60,570 nucleotides of DNA, taken from Zarea fungicola. Lineage: Eukaryota > Ascomycota > Sordariomycetes > Hypocreales > Cordycipitaceae. The translations under genes were made by a program, and so were the position numbers. Below, piece by piece: positions 9,052 through 19,765 of the stretch (its first letter is position 1; every line of letters starts with the position of its first letter). The stretch covers positions 1-60,570 of the forward strand of contig FWCC01000076.1 in assembly GCA_900169235.1 (NCBI GenBank). The letters run 5' to 3'. The notes under the pieces were generated by a model. The model made no database searches and was not told the DNA's origin. It saw only the letters and a list, made by a program, of their open reading frames with translations.

Positions 9052-11997
9052 CTATGGCTTGTACAACAGGGTAGCAGTGACCTGTTCCAATATACCATTA
9101 TTTTCCACGTCATCCTCTTTCAGAAAATCCCATGGCAGCAAGCTCATGCCCCCGGTTTCGTTGGCTTTCTGCATGTGTCTCTGCAACACCTTTAACATGC
9201 CGCTCATTTTGTTCAGCTCCTGGGGCACCTTGCTATACTCTATCAAATCGGGTTTCTCATAGGCCCTGACTGCGACGCGCACGAAACTGAGCAAAATGGC
9301 AGCGAGGCCGGCAGCAGTCGGTGCAGCGTAAGATGTCCCGGAGATGTGTGTTGCTGTCCGCACCAGGTTGCCGGCTGGAGCCATGATCTCGACGCCCTCG
9401 CCAAACGCGTGCAGAATGGCAGACGACTCGTTTTTGGGTGGATTAAAGGAAGAGAAAACGCCGAGACCGTCTGTTGAGCTGACGCCAAACACAAATAACT
9501 CTGTGGCTGGCCACGCCATCTCTCTGTTCGCGCCGTCATTGCTCGTTGCGGCGAAAAATAGTGGCGGTGTGGAAGTCTTGAGGGCAGATTCAATGGCGGA
9601 GCCGACGATCTCAATTCGCCTCTCAAAGCCGAAGCTCATGACAATCATGTCGACCCCCCAGGTCTCCGTTGCATACTTGATTGCCTAGTTTGTCCGCTGA
9701 TCAGTACCCTTCGTCCGTGTGATATCCTCGCAATATTGAGTTGACTCCTACCTCTGCTACGTTTTTTTGTACTTCTATGGCCCATCTACTGGTACCGAAG
9801 TCTTTTCTGCTTTTGCAGACTCTTGCGACGTAAAGTCTACTCCTTGGACACACGCTTAAGATAATCTGTCCCACATATGTACCGTGTCCGTCAGTATCAA
9901 TGTCCCATTCCGTAGCGTCGTGCTCTGGGCTGCAGAATGATCTACATTCTTTGCTAGCTAGGCGGTCCTCGTTCTTATACGCATTTTGGAGGGTTTCGCA
10001 GAGCTGGAAACCAGTATCAAGAACAGCAACCTTGACAGTGCCCAGGTCTTGCTCTCTGGACAATAACGACTGAATACGGGGGGCGTCAAAAATCTTTTGC
10101 GTTTGCCTTAGATAATTCTTCCACAGATTCCCATACTTTCTCTTCTCGGAATCCATCTCCGTATCATCTGGGCTATCCGTTTCGACGACGCCCAGAGATG
10201 GTATCTCACTGTCAAGCCGATGCAGCGGGACTTCATAAATTTGTGACAGAGAGTCTCCCAGAGGATAAATAACTCTTTCAAAAATATACCTGCGAGTGGC
10301 GGTGACTTGAGATCCAATTCCTACGCCTTCAAGACGGCCGTCTCGCAGCTGAACCGGACTCAGGCAAGCTAGAACTGCTCGGAAACAGCCTTCTGGTATT
10401 GCACTAGCGCATGACCTATCCCTATAGCCTTTATTATTGTCGTATTTCCATTTATCATAAGCTACCCAGGCAGTGGCGCATCTATCCATGCCGGGAGTAA
10501 ATGGTACATGGGTTGTACCACGCAGCGTTTCGAGCAACATAATACCCAGATTGAGAATGGCGGGAACCGGATGCACCTTGTCATTCCATCTTACCAGCTG
10601 ATTCCCTTCAGACTTGAAAAAGGAAACGTTCAGATACGGCTTCGTAATATCGAATTGCCCAGCCCGCACCTGGAAACAGATGTTGGTGTCTAACATGATT
10701 GCCTGCAAGCTGGGTTCATTCGCACCGCAAATGTGGAAGAAAAATGTGGCGAGGATAAAAGATAGAATAGTACGTTCTCTCATATCGGTTCTTGATATGC
10801 GTGATGTGTGTTCGGTTCCAAATGCTTGGAGGAGGTAGTCTAGAGATTTAAACTCTAAATCGGGTATCTGTAGAAAGGTTGGCGCCCCCCGTTCATATCG
10901 AAGATTGCGTAGCTTTTCGTCAAATATGGTAATATTCGGGATAATTCTTGCTCCCACGTCGTCGATGATGCGGCAGAGATCGTTTTCAATTTCGCCTTTC
11001 GTTGTTTGTTCACGTCTAATAGTGCCAGTTAGTGTTGTTTCGCATCTGGCTTTTCTATTATTCCCTCTTCGTTTTTTCAAACTAGATGACCAACAAAAGC
11101 AGCCAAAAATGCACAGAGAGACACGTACTGGGTTTGGACAGTTACGTCCATGTGCTTCCAGAATAAAGCGCCAGTACTGGTAGGGAAAAGCACCTGAAAA
11201 AGAGCCAGATTCCGCCCCAGTTCGCGCCGGGATAAAGATTTCAACTCAAATCGCTGATATCTTGTAAGGTTGAGCTTTATGGGTCGGTTCAAAAGGACGT
11301 GATTGTTGCATTGACATTTCCAGCTCCTTTCCAGTGCCTTGAAGAGCATTGTGGAGAATATGCGTAAATCTTTAGCAGGATAGTCAGTGAAACGTAGAGG
11401 ACATGTTGACATTGACTGAGTATCCGGCCGTAAGCCGACTATTCTGTTGACGGCATCCTCCAAAGCAACAAGTATATTTGTACACTTCTCAGGTTTCGAA
11501 GAGTGGAGGCGAATAATCAGGCTGAGGCTCGCAAGCTCAGCCTCGGGAAACAGTGAGCCGTCGGACGGCAGAATACGGTGCAAAGCTCTTAGTTTCGGAT
11601 AAGCACGATTCATTTGCTCGTCGAAGCCAAGCTGTCGACGGATGGCACGGTCAGAGTCGTTCTTGAGCGCAAATGAGTTCTCGAGATCGTTCAGTACTCT
11701 GGAGAGATTTTTTGTGGCAAGCCGATGTTCAACGCTGGAGCTTGGGTCAAAATCATAGCCACTCAGCGCCTCCAGAAGAGAAAGAGCCCTAATATGGAAA
11801 TGTAAATAGAAATCTCGGATGAATTTTACTTCTTCATCCCATCGTTCCTCGGATGGGCGGCAGGGGTCGTCAAATGCTAATTTGGCGATAGCAGCAAACG
11901 TCGGCAAGACATCCTTCAAGACTCCAAAGAGATAGTATGCCTCCTCGGCCTCTGGTGAACTCGACAGCCAGTCTATAATCTTGATAACAGGCCGCAT
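9052..11997 (-). CDS. subtilisin-like (S8) protease with DUF7580-like N-terminal half (HET-Q2 type)
   Basis: Three exons: 11129-11997, 9752-11081 and 9052-9684. The introns are 47 nt (11082-11128) and 67 nt (9685-9751), and splicing gives 943 residues. A TGA in frame upstream fixes the ATG at 11997. There is no signal peptide, so it should act in the cytoplasm. Residues about 205-535 look like DUF7580, with a WKCQCNNH signature and the LNLGIMLLETL helix. Residues about 640-880 are a peptidase S8 domain with complete catalytic set: D645 (VAVLDTG), H689 (DGHGT), N782 (ATSNDG) and S851 (SGTSYAAP). It sits upstream of the gasdermin gene and divergently 173 bp from the C2H2 gene. Known biology: such proteases activate partner gasdermins by C-terminal cleavage. 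Here DUF7580 takes the place of an NLR-type sensor; its ligand is unknown. Confidence 0.85.
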
Positions 11998-12170
11998 TTC
12001 GTCTCGAACATATTGAGCAAGGAGGGCTTTGCGTCAGCCCGATCCTCAACTTGCCAGCCTTATTAATGCTTTTGTGGATCGCTTTCTGCACATCTTAGAC
12101 GTGCGGGGTTAACAGTGGGACAAATGATCCGGATCGGCTCGTCCCGCAGCTGCTGATCATCATCATCGAC
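11998..12170. promoter_or_regulatory. 173-bp divergent promoter region
   Basis: Only 173 bp lie between the start codon of the protease gene (minus, 11997) and the first ATG of the C2H2 gene (plus, 12171). The two transcripts must share this stretch for promoter elements, which suggests co-regulation. No known operator was recognised. Confidence 0.55.
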
Positions 12171-15100
12171 ATGAGAGAACAGACTAGTCAGGATATGTCT
12201 GAACAACCAGGAGAGCTTCCAGTTACGACAGATGAGCTGCTCGTTGAGATTCACACGCTGGCTGGCAGATGTAGGGATCTGCTGCACGAGCTTTGCGATG
12301 AGGTTGGGAAGACTACAGAGTCGGTGGGAGAAGCAAGAAAGCAGCTGATAAGCGTCAATATCTGGGCCAAATCAATAGGTGTATTTGAAAAGGGGCAGAA
12401 CTCACTCGTTTCCAAGTTTAAAGGCTATGTTGAGATGAGCATACAGACCAAGCAGCTGCTGCTCAGTCTCAAATCAAGCCTCGGTAGGTTGTCGTTAATC
12501 GCCATCTTTCGCGGCGCGCACAGGCAGTGAGGTTCTAATTTTGAGTTAAAAAAAATAGAAAACCAAGCCCATTATAACGAAAGAGAAACACACCAAGGCA
12601 ACGGCAGCGATGGCGACAGTGGCAGCGACAGCGAAAGATCTTCCGATCGATCTTCAACCATATACAGGCTCGCCGACGAACCAAAAAGTCTGGACAGATT
12701 ACTTGCTCCTGGGCTGTGGGCAGAAATCCACAGCACAATCACGAGCTTACGGCAGCTTGGAATCATAATGAACCGGGGAAGTGCACGACATCGGCAGGAT
12801 CGTGTTGCTAGATTCATCAGCTTGGAGGCAAATAAAGATCTCTACAAAATGTGGAAGGAGTTCGCTGAAGACAGAGCACGCCACAGTTTCCCCCAAGCTC
12901 CTACTGTCGTTGTTGAAAGAATAGGGGAATCTATTGCTTACAGAAGGAGCAGATTCCAATATCTTAAGCGTCATAAGATGAAGAAGAAACTTCCCGAAAG
13001 CTCCAGACAAAGAGCCTCAATATCGCCAACCAGTGGCATGCAAGCTGCGACAGAAGCGGATGTTGCGCCTGTGAAGATATTGCAGCAGATAACTGCAGCT
13101 CACCTGCAGCAAGTCATGGATAGATCAGTTTTTAATGAGGGAACAGTCTTGTCTAAAACAGTGACGACACGATATGAAGCTCCGGAGCGTGCGGAGTCAG
13201 GTATATCCACGACAATGGTGGCCGGTCGTTTGCCAGCAATTCCAAAGTTTACCGGTGATGGGACATCATTTGAGTGTCCATTTTGTTGCATGATTTGTCC
13301 GGTAGAAGAAGTTGGTACAGAATCGCACTGGATGAGCCACCTGATTCGCGATCTTGAACCCTATTTCTGCATTTTCCCGTCGTGTTCCAGCCCATTTAAC
13401 AACGGCGAATCATACACTTCTTGGGCGGCTCACATTAGGGAAGATCATATGGCGCCAAAGTGGTGCTGTTGGTATTGCCAAACTGCAGATGCTCCTGCCA
13501 AACAGTTCTTCTCAGAAGGTGCCCTCGACGACCACCTGAAGACAAATCATGACGAAACCAACGATGGCATTCGATCTAGCATTGTCAAACATAGCAAGCT
13601 GGCTGGCAAGTCAGCTCTTGACGACTGCCCTTTCTGCGGTTGCTATCCGGAGGAAATTGAACAAAAGTTTCTGGGCCGTGACAATGATAAGGCTGCAGAC
13701 GCACTCGCTCAGCATATACGCGATCATTTTTACTCCATTGCTTTGCTAATGTTGCCTATGAACTATGACACAAAAAGCCAAAAGGAGAGCAATAGTTTAA
13801 AGTCGGAGGCGGATAGGGGCGACGAACTGTATAGGGATACGAACGGGTTTGACGTTTTGATAGGGCGGCAGACTGCTGAAAGTCTTCAATGTGGTAGATC
13901 CGAATGTGACTGCAAGCGCCCCGCCTCGTTCTTTTCCGGTGATTGGTCACGCTTCTCGGAAACAGTTGCGCTGGAACGGGAGAATGCCATTTGTGACAAT
14001 TTTGACGCTCCATATTTTAAGGCAATGCCCAAGGATGGTGAATGGAGTTGCTGTCTTCCGCCGTCCACCCATCCAGCTATCGAAGAGGACATGACGCTGA
14101 GAAGTTACTTTGGTACTGAGGTATTCGACGAAGCAAAACGTCAGCTTGACCCGAACCCGACATATAGCGAAGAGCGCAGCGAATTTTTTTCTAATGCGGA
14201 AAACGTTCGTCAGAAAGTGGAAACAACTGCAAGTACTGTGAGTTCTTTGCCCGATGGGCAAGCTCTCGTGGGGCTGAATATCGGAAGAGCACATGGTGTC
14301 GTTGAGGGTGACTGCTTTGCGCTATATCGAGCGGATACGGCTTTCACGCACATTGTGGATTTTAATTCCTCTCTGGCTACTGTCAAAGTAATTTCTGTCG
14401 ACGAATTTGTTTCCATGAGCGTTCTCGGTCGGAGTACTGATAAAGTTCAAAGTGGCTGCAAGGCTATTAAGCTGCGTGATATCTTCCGTCTTTTTGTACT
14501 ATCGCCTCGGTCAGCAATTCTCATCACAGATGGCTCTGAGATCCCCAAACCAATGATGCAAGAGCTTCAGGACAATATTGAGGCAAAAGGAAAGCTTGTT
14601 TACTTCTCAGAGTCTGATAGCTCATTCTTTAGAATCAATCTCGGATCATCTGGTGATTTTGAAGTCTCTTTCACCTACGAGGATCAGAAAGCAACGCTTA
14701 CGGCAGAGTCAATGAATACTTTACTCTCGTATTTGTCACACTTGGCAATTTACTACAACTTGCTCGATCTGGGTAACTATGGAACTTTGTCTGGCATATC
14801 TGCTAGTTTTTTTGGTTCTGAGCCAAGAGTACCCGGCCCAAGCGAGCTCGCAAAAAGCGATCGTCTAGACGTACCCGATCACGGTGTGGTATCGATCGAA
14901 ATTCGGAACTCGACGGACACGGATATTTATTTTGTGGTACTGGATCTAGAGCAGTTATGGAGTGTGCATACACTTGTCCCCAAGGAAGAGACTAGCGAGA
15001 TTCTACATGCTCATTCTAATCGGCTCATCAAAATTCGGGTGCTGATGCCGACTAAGAGCATGGGAACTGTCGAGCCAGAGGGCTTTGAGACATTTCTTGT

Positions 15101-15293
15101 TCTAGCCACCACTAGCAATCAGTACAACTTCCCGCAAGAGACATTGCCAATTCTTGAAAAGACGATGAGTTGGAAATCACCGCCCCTTCTAAAGCAAGCG
15201 CATGGGGAAGGTGGAATAGCTATGGCAGCAGAAAATTGGTATATACAAAGGTTGGATGTGCGTATAATCAACGAAAACGTAGTAGGGTCGTAG
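12171..15293 (+). CDS. acuF-like C2H2 zinc-finger protein with a caspase-protein-type C-terminal region
   Basis: Two exons, 12171-12483 and 12598-15293, joined by a 114-nt intron (GTAGGT...CCAAG, phase 1), give 1002 residues. Residues 1-105 hold the helical motif NIWAKSIGVFEKGQNSL typical of fungal proteins annotated 'oxidoreductase acuF-like C2H2', followed by an acidic Ser/Asp run. The ERIGESIAYRRSRFQYLKRH segment is also diagnostic. Residues about 331-481 carry Cys/His pairs of degenerate C2H2 fingers (CPFC, CCWYC, CPFC with spaced His). From about 661 to 985 the sequence changes character: NIGRAHGVVEGDCFALY and a late EIRNSTDTDIYFVVLDL segment resemble the region that follows the p20 domain in fungal caspase-like proteins (DUF4384-like). 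No caspase His/Cys dyad is visible. The fused architecture is the odd point. The tail assignment is by recall and less certain than the head. Confidence 0.75.
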
Positions 15294-15508
15294 TTGGGCT
15301 GGCTTTGTTTCCGGCTTACACTTAATGTTGAAAAGATCGAGCTACCGAATTGCTGTGATCGCACAGGGCATTCTGTCACGGAGGGCTACTTATTGAATTG
15401 TTAATGCTGTAGGATCGATAGCCGGGTATTTTACACAATCTATTATACCGAACTGACGGTTATACCAATGGAATCTGTCAATCAAAGGTCGGTGTTCTAT
15501 TGCGCCAG

Positions 15509-15787
15509 TGTTGTGACTACTGACTCAGGTCAAGCAGCGTATCCAGCAAGGCATGACTCCTACCGTGGGTACATGGTAAGATGAGGTCATCACGGCAGCT
15601 AAGGAGGGAAGAGAGAGTTTCTGTTTGTTGTTTGTTTTTCCTGTTTCTGGATTACTGTATATAGGATAGAGGTTCCTTCACTACCAGTAGCTAGATTTTG
15701 AATCTATTATCAAGTTACAACTTCCATACTAGCTGTGAGAGCCACATCATAGCCCGTGCATAGTAACTGCTTGTGCTCGTACCAACA
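15509..15787 (+). mobile_element. solo LTR (copia-like), copy 2, with 5-bp target duplication
   Basis: A 279-bp element beginning TGTTGTGAC and ending GTACCAACA, related to 1934-2244. It is flanked on both sides by the same 5-mer, GCCAG (15504-15508 and 15788-15792), a perfect target-site duplication. No retrotransposon interior remains, so this is a solo LTR left by LTR-LTR recombination. It lies 215 bp downstream of the C2H2 gene. Confidence 0.85.
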
Positions 15788-16264
15788 GCCAGGGAAGTGC
15801 TAGAAGTGACACTTGCGAAGCTTCAAGCGCGTTTGGGTTTCAACTTGAATCTTTCTGGAGTTTTGATTTAATGTCGTCTCGCTGTTCACGAATAGTGGGC
15901 GTCTAGCTGAGTATTTAGTATAAGACATTACGCAGAGCAGGAAGTCTCGTAGTAGTGATGACGCTGACTGGCTGGAAAGCGTATCTACGAGGTTGTGAGA
16001 GAGAATAGATTGCACCTCAAGGGATGACCTTTAGGACAGGCTTCTACATTCATACATGCGGCCTTGATTCAAAATTTCAGGCGTCGCCCAAGCTGACTCT
16101 CCTGCTGTGTCATTATCCACTCTCCTCTCAACAGCCAATACCTTCCTTTGGCTAGATGGTATACCGGAGTAGAAGTCGTTCCTTCTTTTCCCTATCTACT
16201 CATTCTTTGTAGAAAGAGACTCCTCTCCTTAGCTTAACAAGCGTTGATATTATCTTGGCCAACT

Positions 16265-16383
16265 CCACCCTCACCGGATAAACTTAATGACCCTCCGTTA
16301 ACACCCTCGTCCGGTCAAACCTGATCCACTCCGTCACAGCCTTCCACCTTCTTGTCCCTCGGCAACATTGTTCCTGCCTTTAT
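16265..16383 (-). pseudogene. decayed fragment of the cwf19 3' end
   Basis: This segment matches the last ~110 bases of the cwf19 gene and the DNA just beyond it (about 17708-17825) at roughly 75-80% by eye, including a shared CAACACCCTCGTCC block. Read on the minus strand it still spells the end of the protein (F-D-x-T-R-V-L-T-E-G then stop), but small deletions shift the frame within it. It is a truncated duplicate lying in the same orientation about 1.4 kb from the source. Confidence 0.65.
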
Positions 16384-16650
16384 GTATTGACTATTTACCA
16401 GGGGCACTACTTTGAGAGATCCACATCCTCAGATCTTGCTTGCTAGGTGAGTGCCTTCGCCACTTCAACAGGTGCTCCCACCGGCGCTTCCGTCCCTATT
16501 TCCTTCCATTCGCAGTACCTCTGTCTGACTTCAAGGGCTTGAACGCGCTACAGTTGGCATGTATCCACTGATGGTCTTAGCCTGAAAATTGATTTCCTGT
16601 GCACTGATGGTCGACCTAAGAAAATCTTACCAGAACTTGGTACTCACCCA

Positions 16651-16780
16651 TTCACTTGCGCAGTGGCCCACGCAGCTGAATCGACTAATTGGCGCTTTCA
16701 CATGCATATTCTCACTTGCTTCATGCACCCGATGCTTACAATGCTCCAAATGGAAGAGAACATCACTGAATCTTCTGAAC
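16651..16780 (+). repeat. diverged direct repeat, copy B
   Basis: Partner of 7191-7320: ungapped 130-base alignment, about 68% identity by eye, with differences dominated by transitions. It lies downstream of the gasdermin-protease-C2H2 block. Confidence 0.6.
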
Positions 16781-17722
16781 AGATATTCATCGTCAATGAC
16801 TGCATCGCAAATTGGGCCATAATGTAATCTAGAAAAACAATTTCGACAGTAGAACTCTTGAGCCACCACCGATCTGTGATATCCCAACGTTACATTTACA
16901 GCTCCAGATTAAGGGTTCGATCAGTGTGGAACATCCGACCAAACACTATACTGCGCCCAATTCTGATACGCACTGCAGACCACATGCCTAGAGCCAATAC
17001 TGCATCCGACAACAAAACTTTAAGCTTCATTCTTTTAAGAAGGGTAAAAAAATGGAAAATATGGTTCATTTTCTTTTAAGCACCGTTGTTGAACTTTAAG
17101 TGCTCTATACCGACCTGTAGAGCAGCACATTGGTTTTGCGTCTGCGGCAGCTCTCTTTCTGCAGGCACGCTACTGCAAAGGTTGAAGAGCGTGGCCCTGA
17201 CGCAGGTGCTACGCTCACATCTTTCTCAGATTCTGGGTGCAAGACCCGCAATGGAGGTCCGGACGGGCTCGGGACAACCTGCCGATACTGGGTGGCGGCC
17301 AGAACAGTTTCAGTCTAAACAACGTATTTCAGAATAGACGGGACTGTCTTAATTTGTCCGTTCACTGGCAAACCGGTGAGAAATGTAATGGACTCGCTAC
17401 TGTTGTATACAGAAACGTGGAAGCTTTCAAATGCTATCAGTACTTGGTTCATCAGGCTGGATGGGTAAAGTTGGTTTGCAACAATGACAACTTTTAGGCA
17501 ATGATGCCGCTACGACATTTTAGGGAGGCTAGGTAGTCCGGTATGAATTAGACTTCTATAGAGTAACCGATTCTAACAATTATACGTGTAAGCAAAGTGT
17601 CCTCGGAGAAATGAAATAAGCAGAGGGCTTAAAGATGGTTGATATTCCTACTCAAGCTGGCAAGTTACCGACTAATGTTTGTGTTGTTTTATCTTCACTA
17701 GCTCAATCCTCACCAAACAAAC

Positions 17723-19765
17723 TTATTGACCCTCTGTCAACACCCTCGTCCAGTCAAACTTCCTCCACTCCTTCCCAAAGCCCTCCACCCTCTTGTCGCC
17801 TCTCTGCCATCTCCCCTGCCTCTTGGCGACACCCATCTCTGCATCGACAATGCCCGCAATCACCTCGCGCGCAAAGACATCGCCCCTCGGCCACCGCCCC
17901 GCGTCCTCGACGATGTGGCCCAGTCCACCATCCAGCGTAAACCAGACGTGAAAGTACGGCATCTCCTTGGCCAGCAGTCGCCGAAAGGCACTTCGTCCCA
18001 TGCCGTCGCGCGCCTTGGCACCCGTGTCAATAATTTTCTTATGCTGCGACCACTCTTCGTCCGCAGACAGAAACGCCTCGCGAAAGTACGCGGGCGCCAT
18101 GGCCCCTTGGTCATAGGGAATGGGGACGGCGACCATGGCGGCGTGCAAATGGCGCTGCGGCGCGGCGGCGTTTTCGTAAAAGAGCACCTCCCTGCCCTGG
18201 GCGTGGTACAAGCGGGTGAGGCTCTTCATAAAGTTGCGCATCTCCTCCCACTCGTCGTCGTCGCACTCGAGCAGGTTCTTCCTGTGCGTGGTGGGGACAA
18301 TCACGGCGCCGCCGGGGCTGACTTCGGGCTCTGTCGCGAGCGTCAGGAACACGCGCGTGCCGAGGGCGAGGATCGGCGCGAGCGGCGGCTGCTGCGTGTC
18401 GTCGTGGTGGCAGAGCGGGCACGACTCGAGGATGCGGTTGACCTTTTGGAACTCGGAGACGGCCATGTTTTTGAGGTTCATCTCGCTCTTGTGCACGCGC
18501 TTGGCCAGCTTCTCGGCGTTGTCGTCCATGTATTCCAGGTCGTCGTCGAATTTGCCGTCCTTGGCAATGCGCTCGGCCAGACGCATCCCTTCGCCGCCGG
18601 CTTGGCCCTTGGTGCGGCGCTCTTCCCGGAGCATGTCATCAATGGTCATGTCTTCGTTGGCAACGACGGTGCCGCGCTCGCGGCCGCGCTTGTTGGTCAC
18701 GGCTGTGACTTCGTTGCGGATGGTGCCGGCGAGGAGGCGGCTGTCCTGCCCGCCGATGACGACGGATTGGGCGGCGGTGGAGGGGGCAGCGAGGTTGGCG
18801 GCGGCGAGGTTGTATTCTGCTTCGAGCTGTGCGGCATTGGGGGCACGACGAAGCTTGGCCTTCATCATCTGGGCGCGAAGGCGATTGAGCGCCGTCTGAT
18901 CGATGGGGCCGGCCGCTACGATAGCAGGGGCGGGTGCTGCTTGTGCGCTTGGGGATCGCGATTCAGGCATTGACTGCTTCTGTTGAGCCTTGCGCTCACT
19001 ATAAAACTCGCCCGTAGGTTTCTCCTTCATCGTATAGCCCTTTCCGTAACTCTTGGCTCGGTCAAGTTCTTGTTTCTCCTCGCGCGCGTCGTCGAAATCT
19101 TGTAGGCTGCCGAAGCGCTCAATGGCAATTTCCTCGACGGGACGGCCTGATTCTTCGGCGAGACTGTAGACACCGCGGAGTTTTGTCATGCGCCAGCCGG
19201 AGCCCGAGTCGCCGATTGTGTAGTTGATTTCGCGCTCCTTTGGCTCCGGGTCGGCCGCGTCGGTAGCTGTCTGGCCAAGACCACGGTTGATCTCGCGGGC
19301 GTGCATGACGCGCTCAGGTTCTTTCGGTGGAGTCTTTTCTTTTGGCGCTGCGCGGTGGACGTGCTCGATGTCTAGCGCAGAGGGAGCAGTCATCCATGAA
19401 TCCCGTACCGGGGCCTCTGCTTTCGTTTCTGTTTGCTGGCTGGAGGGCTTGTCAGCGTCGGAGCCTCGCCGCCGATGTCTGTCGCTGCGGTCGCCGTCGC
19501 CGTCGCGGTTGCGATCCCTATGGCTGTGTTTTGATCTCCGCTCGTCATCTCCGTCGCGTGACCGTCGTCGTCGCTTGTGTCTGTGGTCATCATCCTCGCG
19601 GTGCCCATGTCGATGTCGACGGCCGTGCTCGTCTCTCTGTTTGTCGTCGTCGCGATGGTGATGCCTATGTTTCTTGCGATCGTCGCGGCTGCGTTCTGCC
19701 TTGTCGCGTTCTGCCTTTTCAGCAGCGAGCTGCTTTTCGAAATCGTCGAGACCATCCATGGCCAT
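17723..19765 (-). CDS. Cwf19-like pre-mRNA splicing factor
   Basis: A 680-residue single-exon protein. The start is placed at 19765 (MAMDGLDDFEKQ) because 27 further codons upstream are open but lack family character. Residues about 10-150 are an Arg/His/Asp/Ser-rich low-complexity region like RS domains of splicing proteins. The middle carries the Cwf19 helices (EREINYTIGDSGSGWRM, then the YTMKEKP region). The C-terminal ~230 residues are the CwfJ_C_1/CwfJ_C_2 pair, with a CPLC-x-H zinc site and an HIT-like core (PQRHLHAAMVAVP). Cwf19 associates with the spliceosome and its relatives with intron-lariat turnover. It is the clearest housekeeping gene in the window and its coding region is more GC-rich than its surroundings. 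Confidence 0.92.
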   Translation of the reverse strand: MAMDGLDDFEKQLAAEKAERDKAERSRDDRKKHRHHHRDDDKQRDEHGRRHRHGHREDDDHRHKRRRRSRDGDDERRSKHSHRDRNRDGDGDRSDRHRRRGSDADKPSSQQTETKAEAPVRDSWMTAPSALDIEHVHRAAPKEKTPPKEPERVMHAREINRGLGQTATDAADPEPKEREINYTIGDSGSGWRMTKLRGVYSLAEESGRPVEEIAIERFGSLQDFDDAREEKQELDRAKSYGKGYTMKEKPTGEFYSERKAQQKQSMPESRSPSAQAAPAPAIVAAGPIDQTALNRLRAQMMKAKLRRAPNAAQLEAEYNLAAANLAAPSTAAQSVVIGGQDSRLLAGTIRNEVTAVTNKRGRERGTVVANEDMTIDDMLREERRTKGQAGGEGMRLAERIAKDGKFDDDLEYMDDNAEKLAKRVHKSEMNLKNMAVSEFQKVNRILESCPLCHHDDTQQPPLAPILALGTRVFLTLATEPEVSPGGAVIVPTTHRKNLLECDDDEWEEMRNFMKSLTRLYHAQGREVLFYENAAAPQRHLHAAMVAVPIPYDQGAMAPAYFREAFLSADEEWSQHKKIIDTGAKARDGMGRSAFRRLLAKEMPYFHVWFTLDGGLGHIVEDAGRWPRGDVFAREVIAGIVDAEMGVAKRQGRWQRGDKRVEGFGKEWRKFDWTRVLTEGQ

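Larger units (their letters stand above)
15788..17722. other. intergenic with gene and repeat debris
   Basis: No intact gene. It contains the cwf19-derived fragment (16265-16383) and direct-repeat copy B (16651-16780). A stretch at 17086-17500 has several open frames in plus orientation but no recognisable product. Confidence 0.5.

Noticed and set aside
12001..12009. Reverse tRNA B-box-like GTCTCGAAC
   Set aside because: Flanks do not form a T-stem and no A-box follows.
17726..18973. 415-codon plus-strand frame
   Set aside because: Antisense shadow of the GC-rich cwf19 gene.
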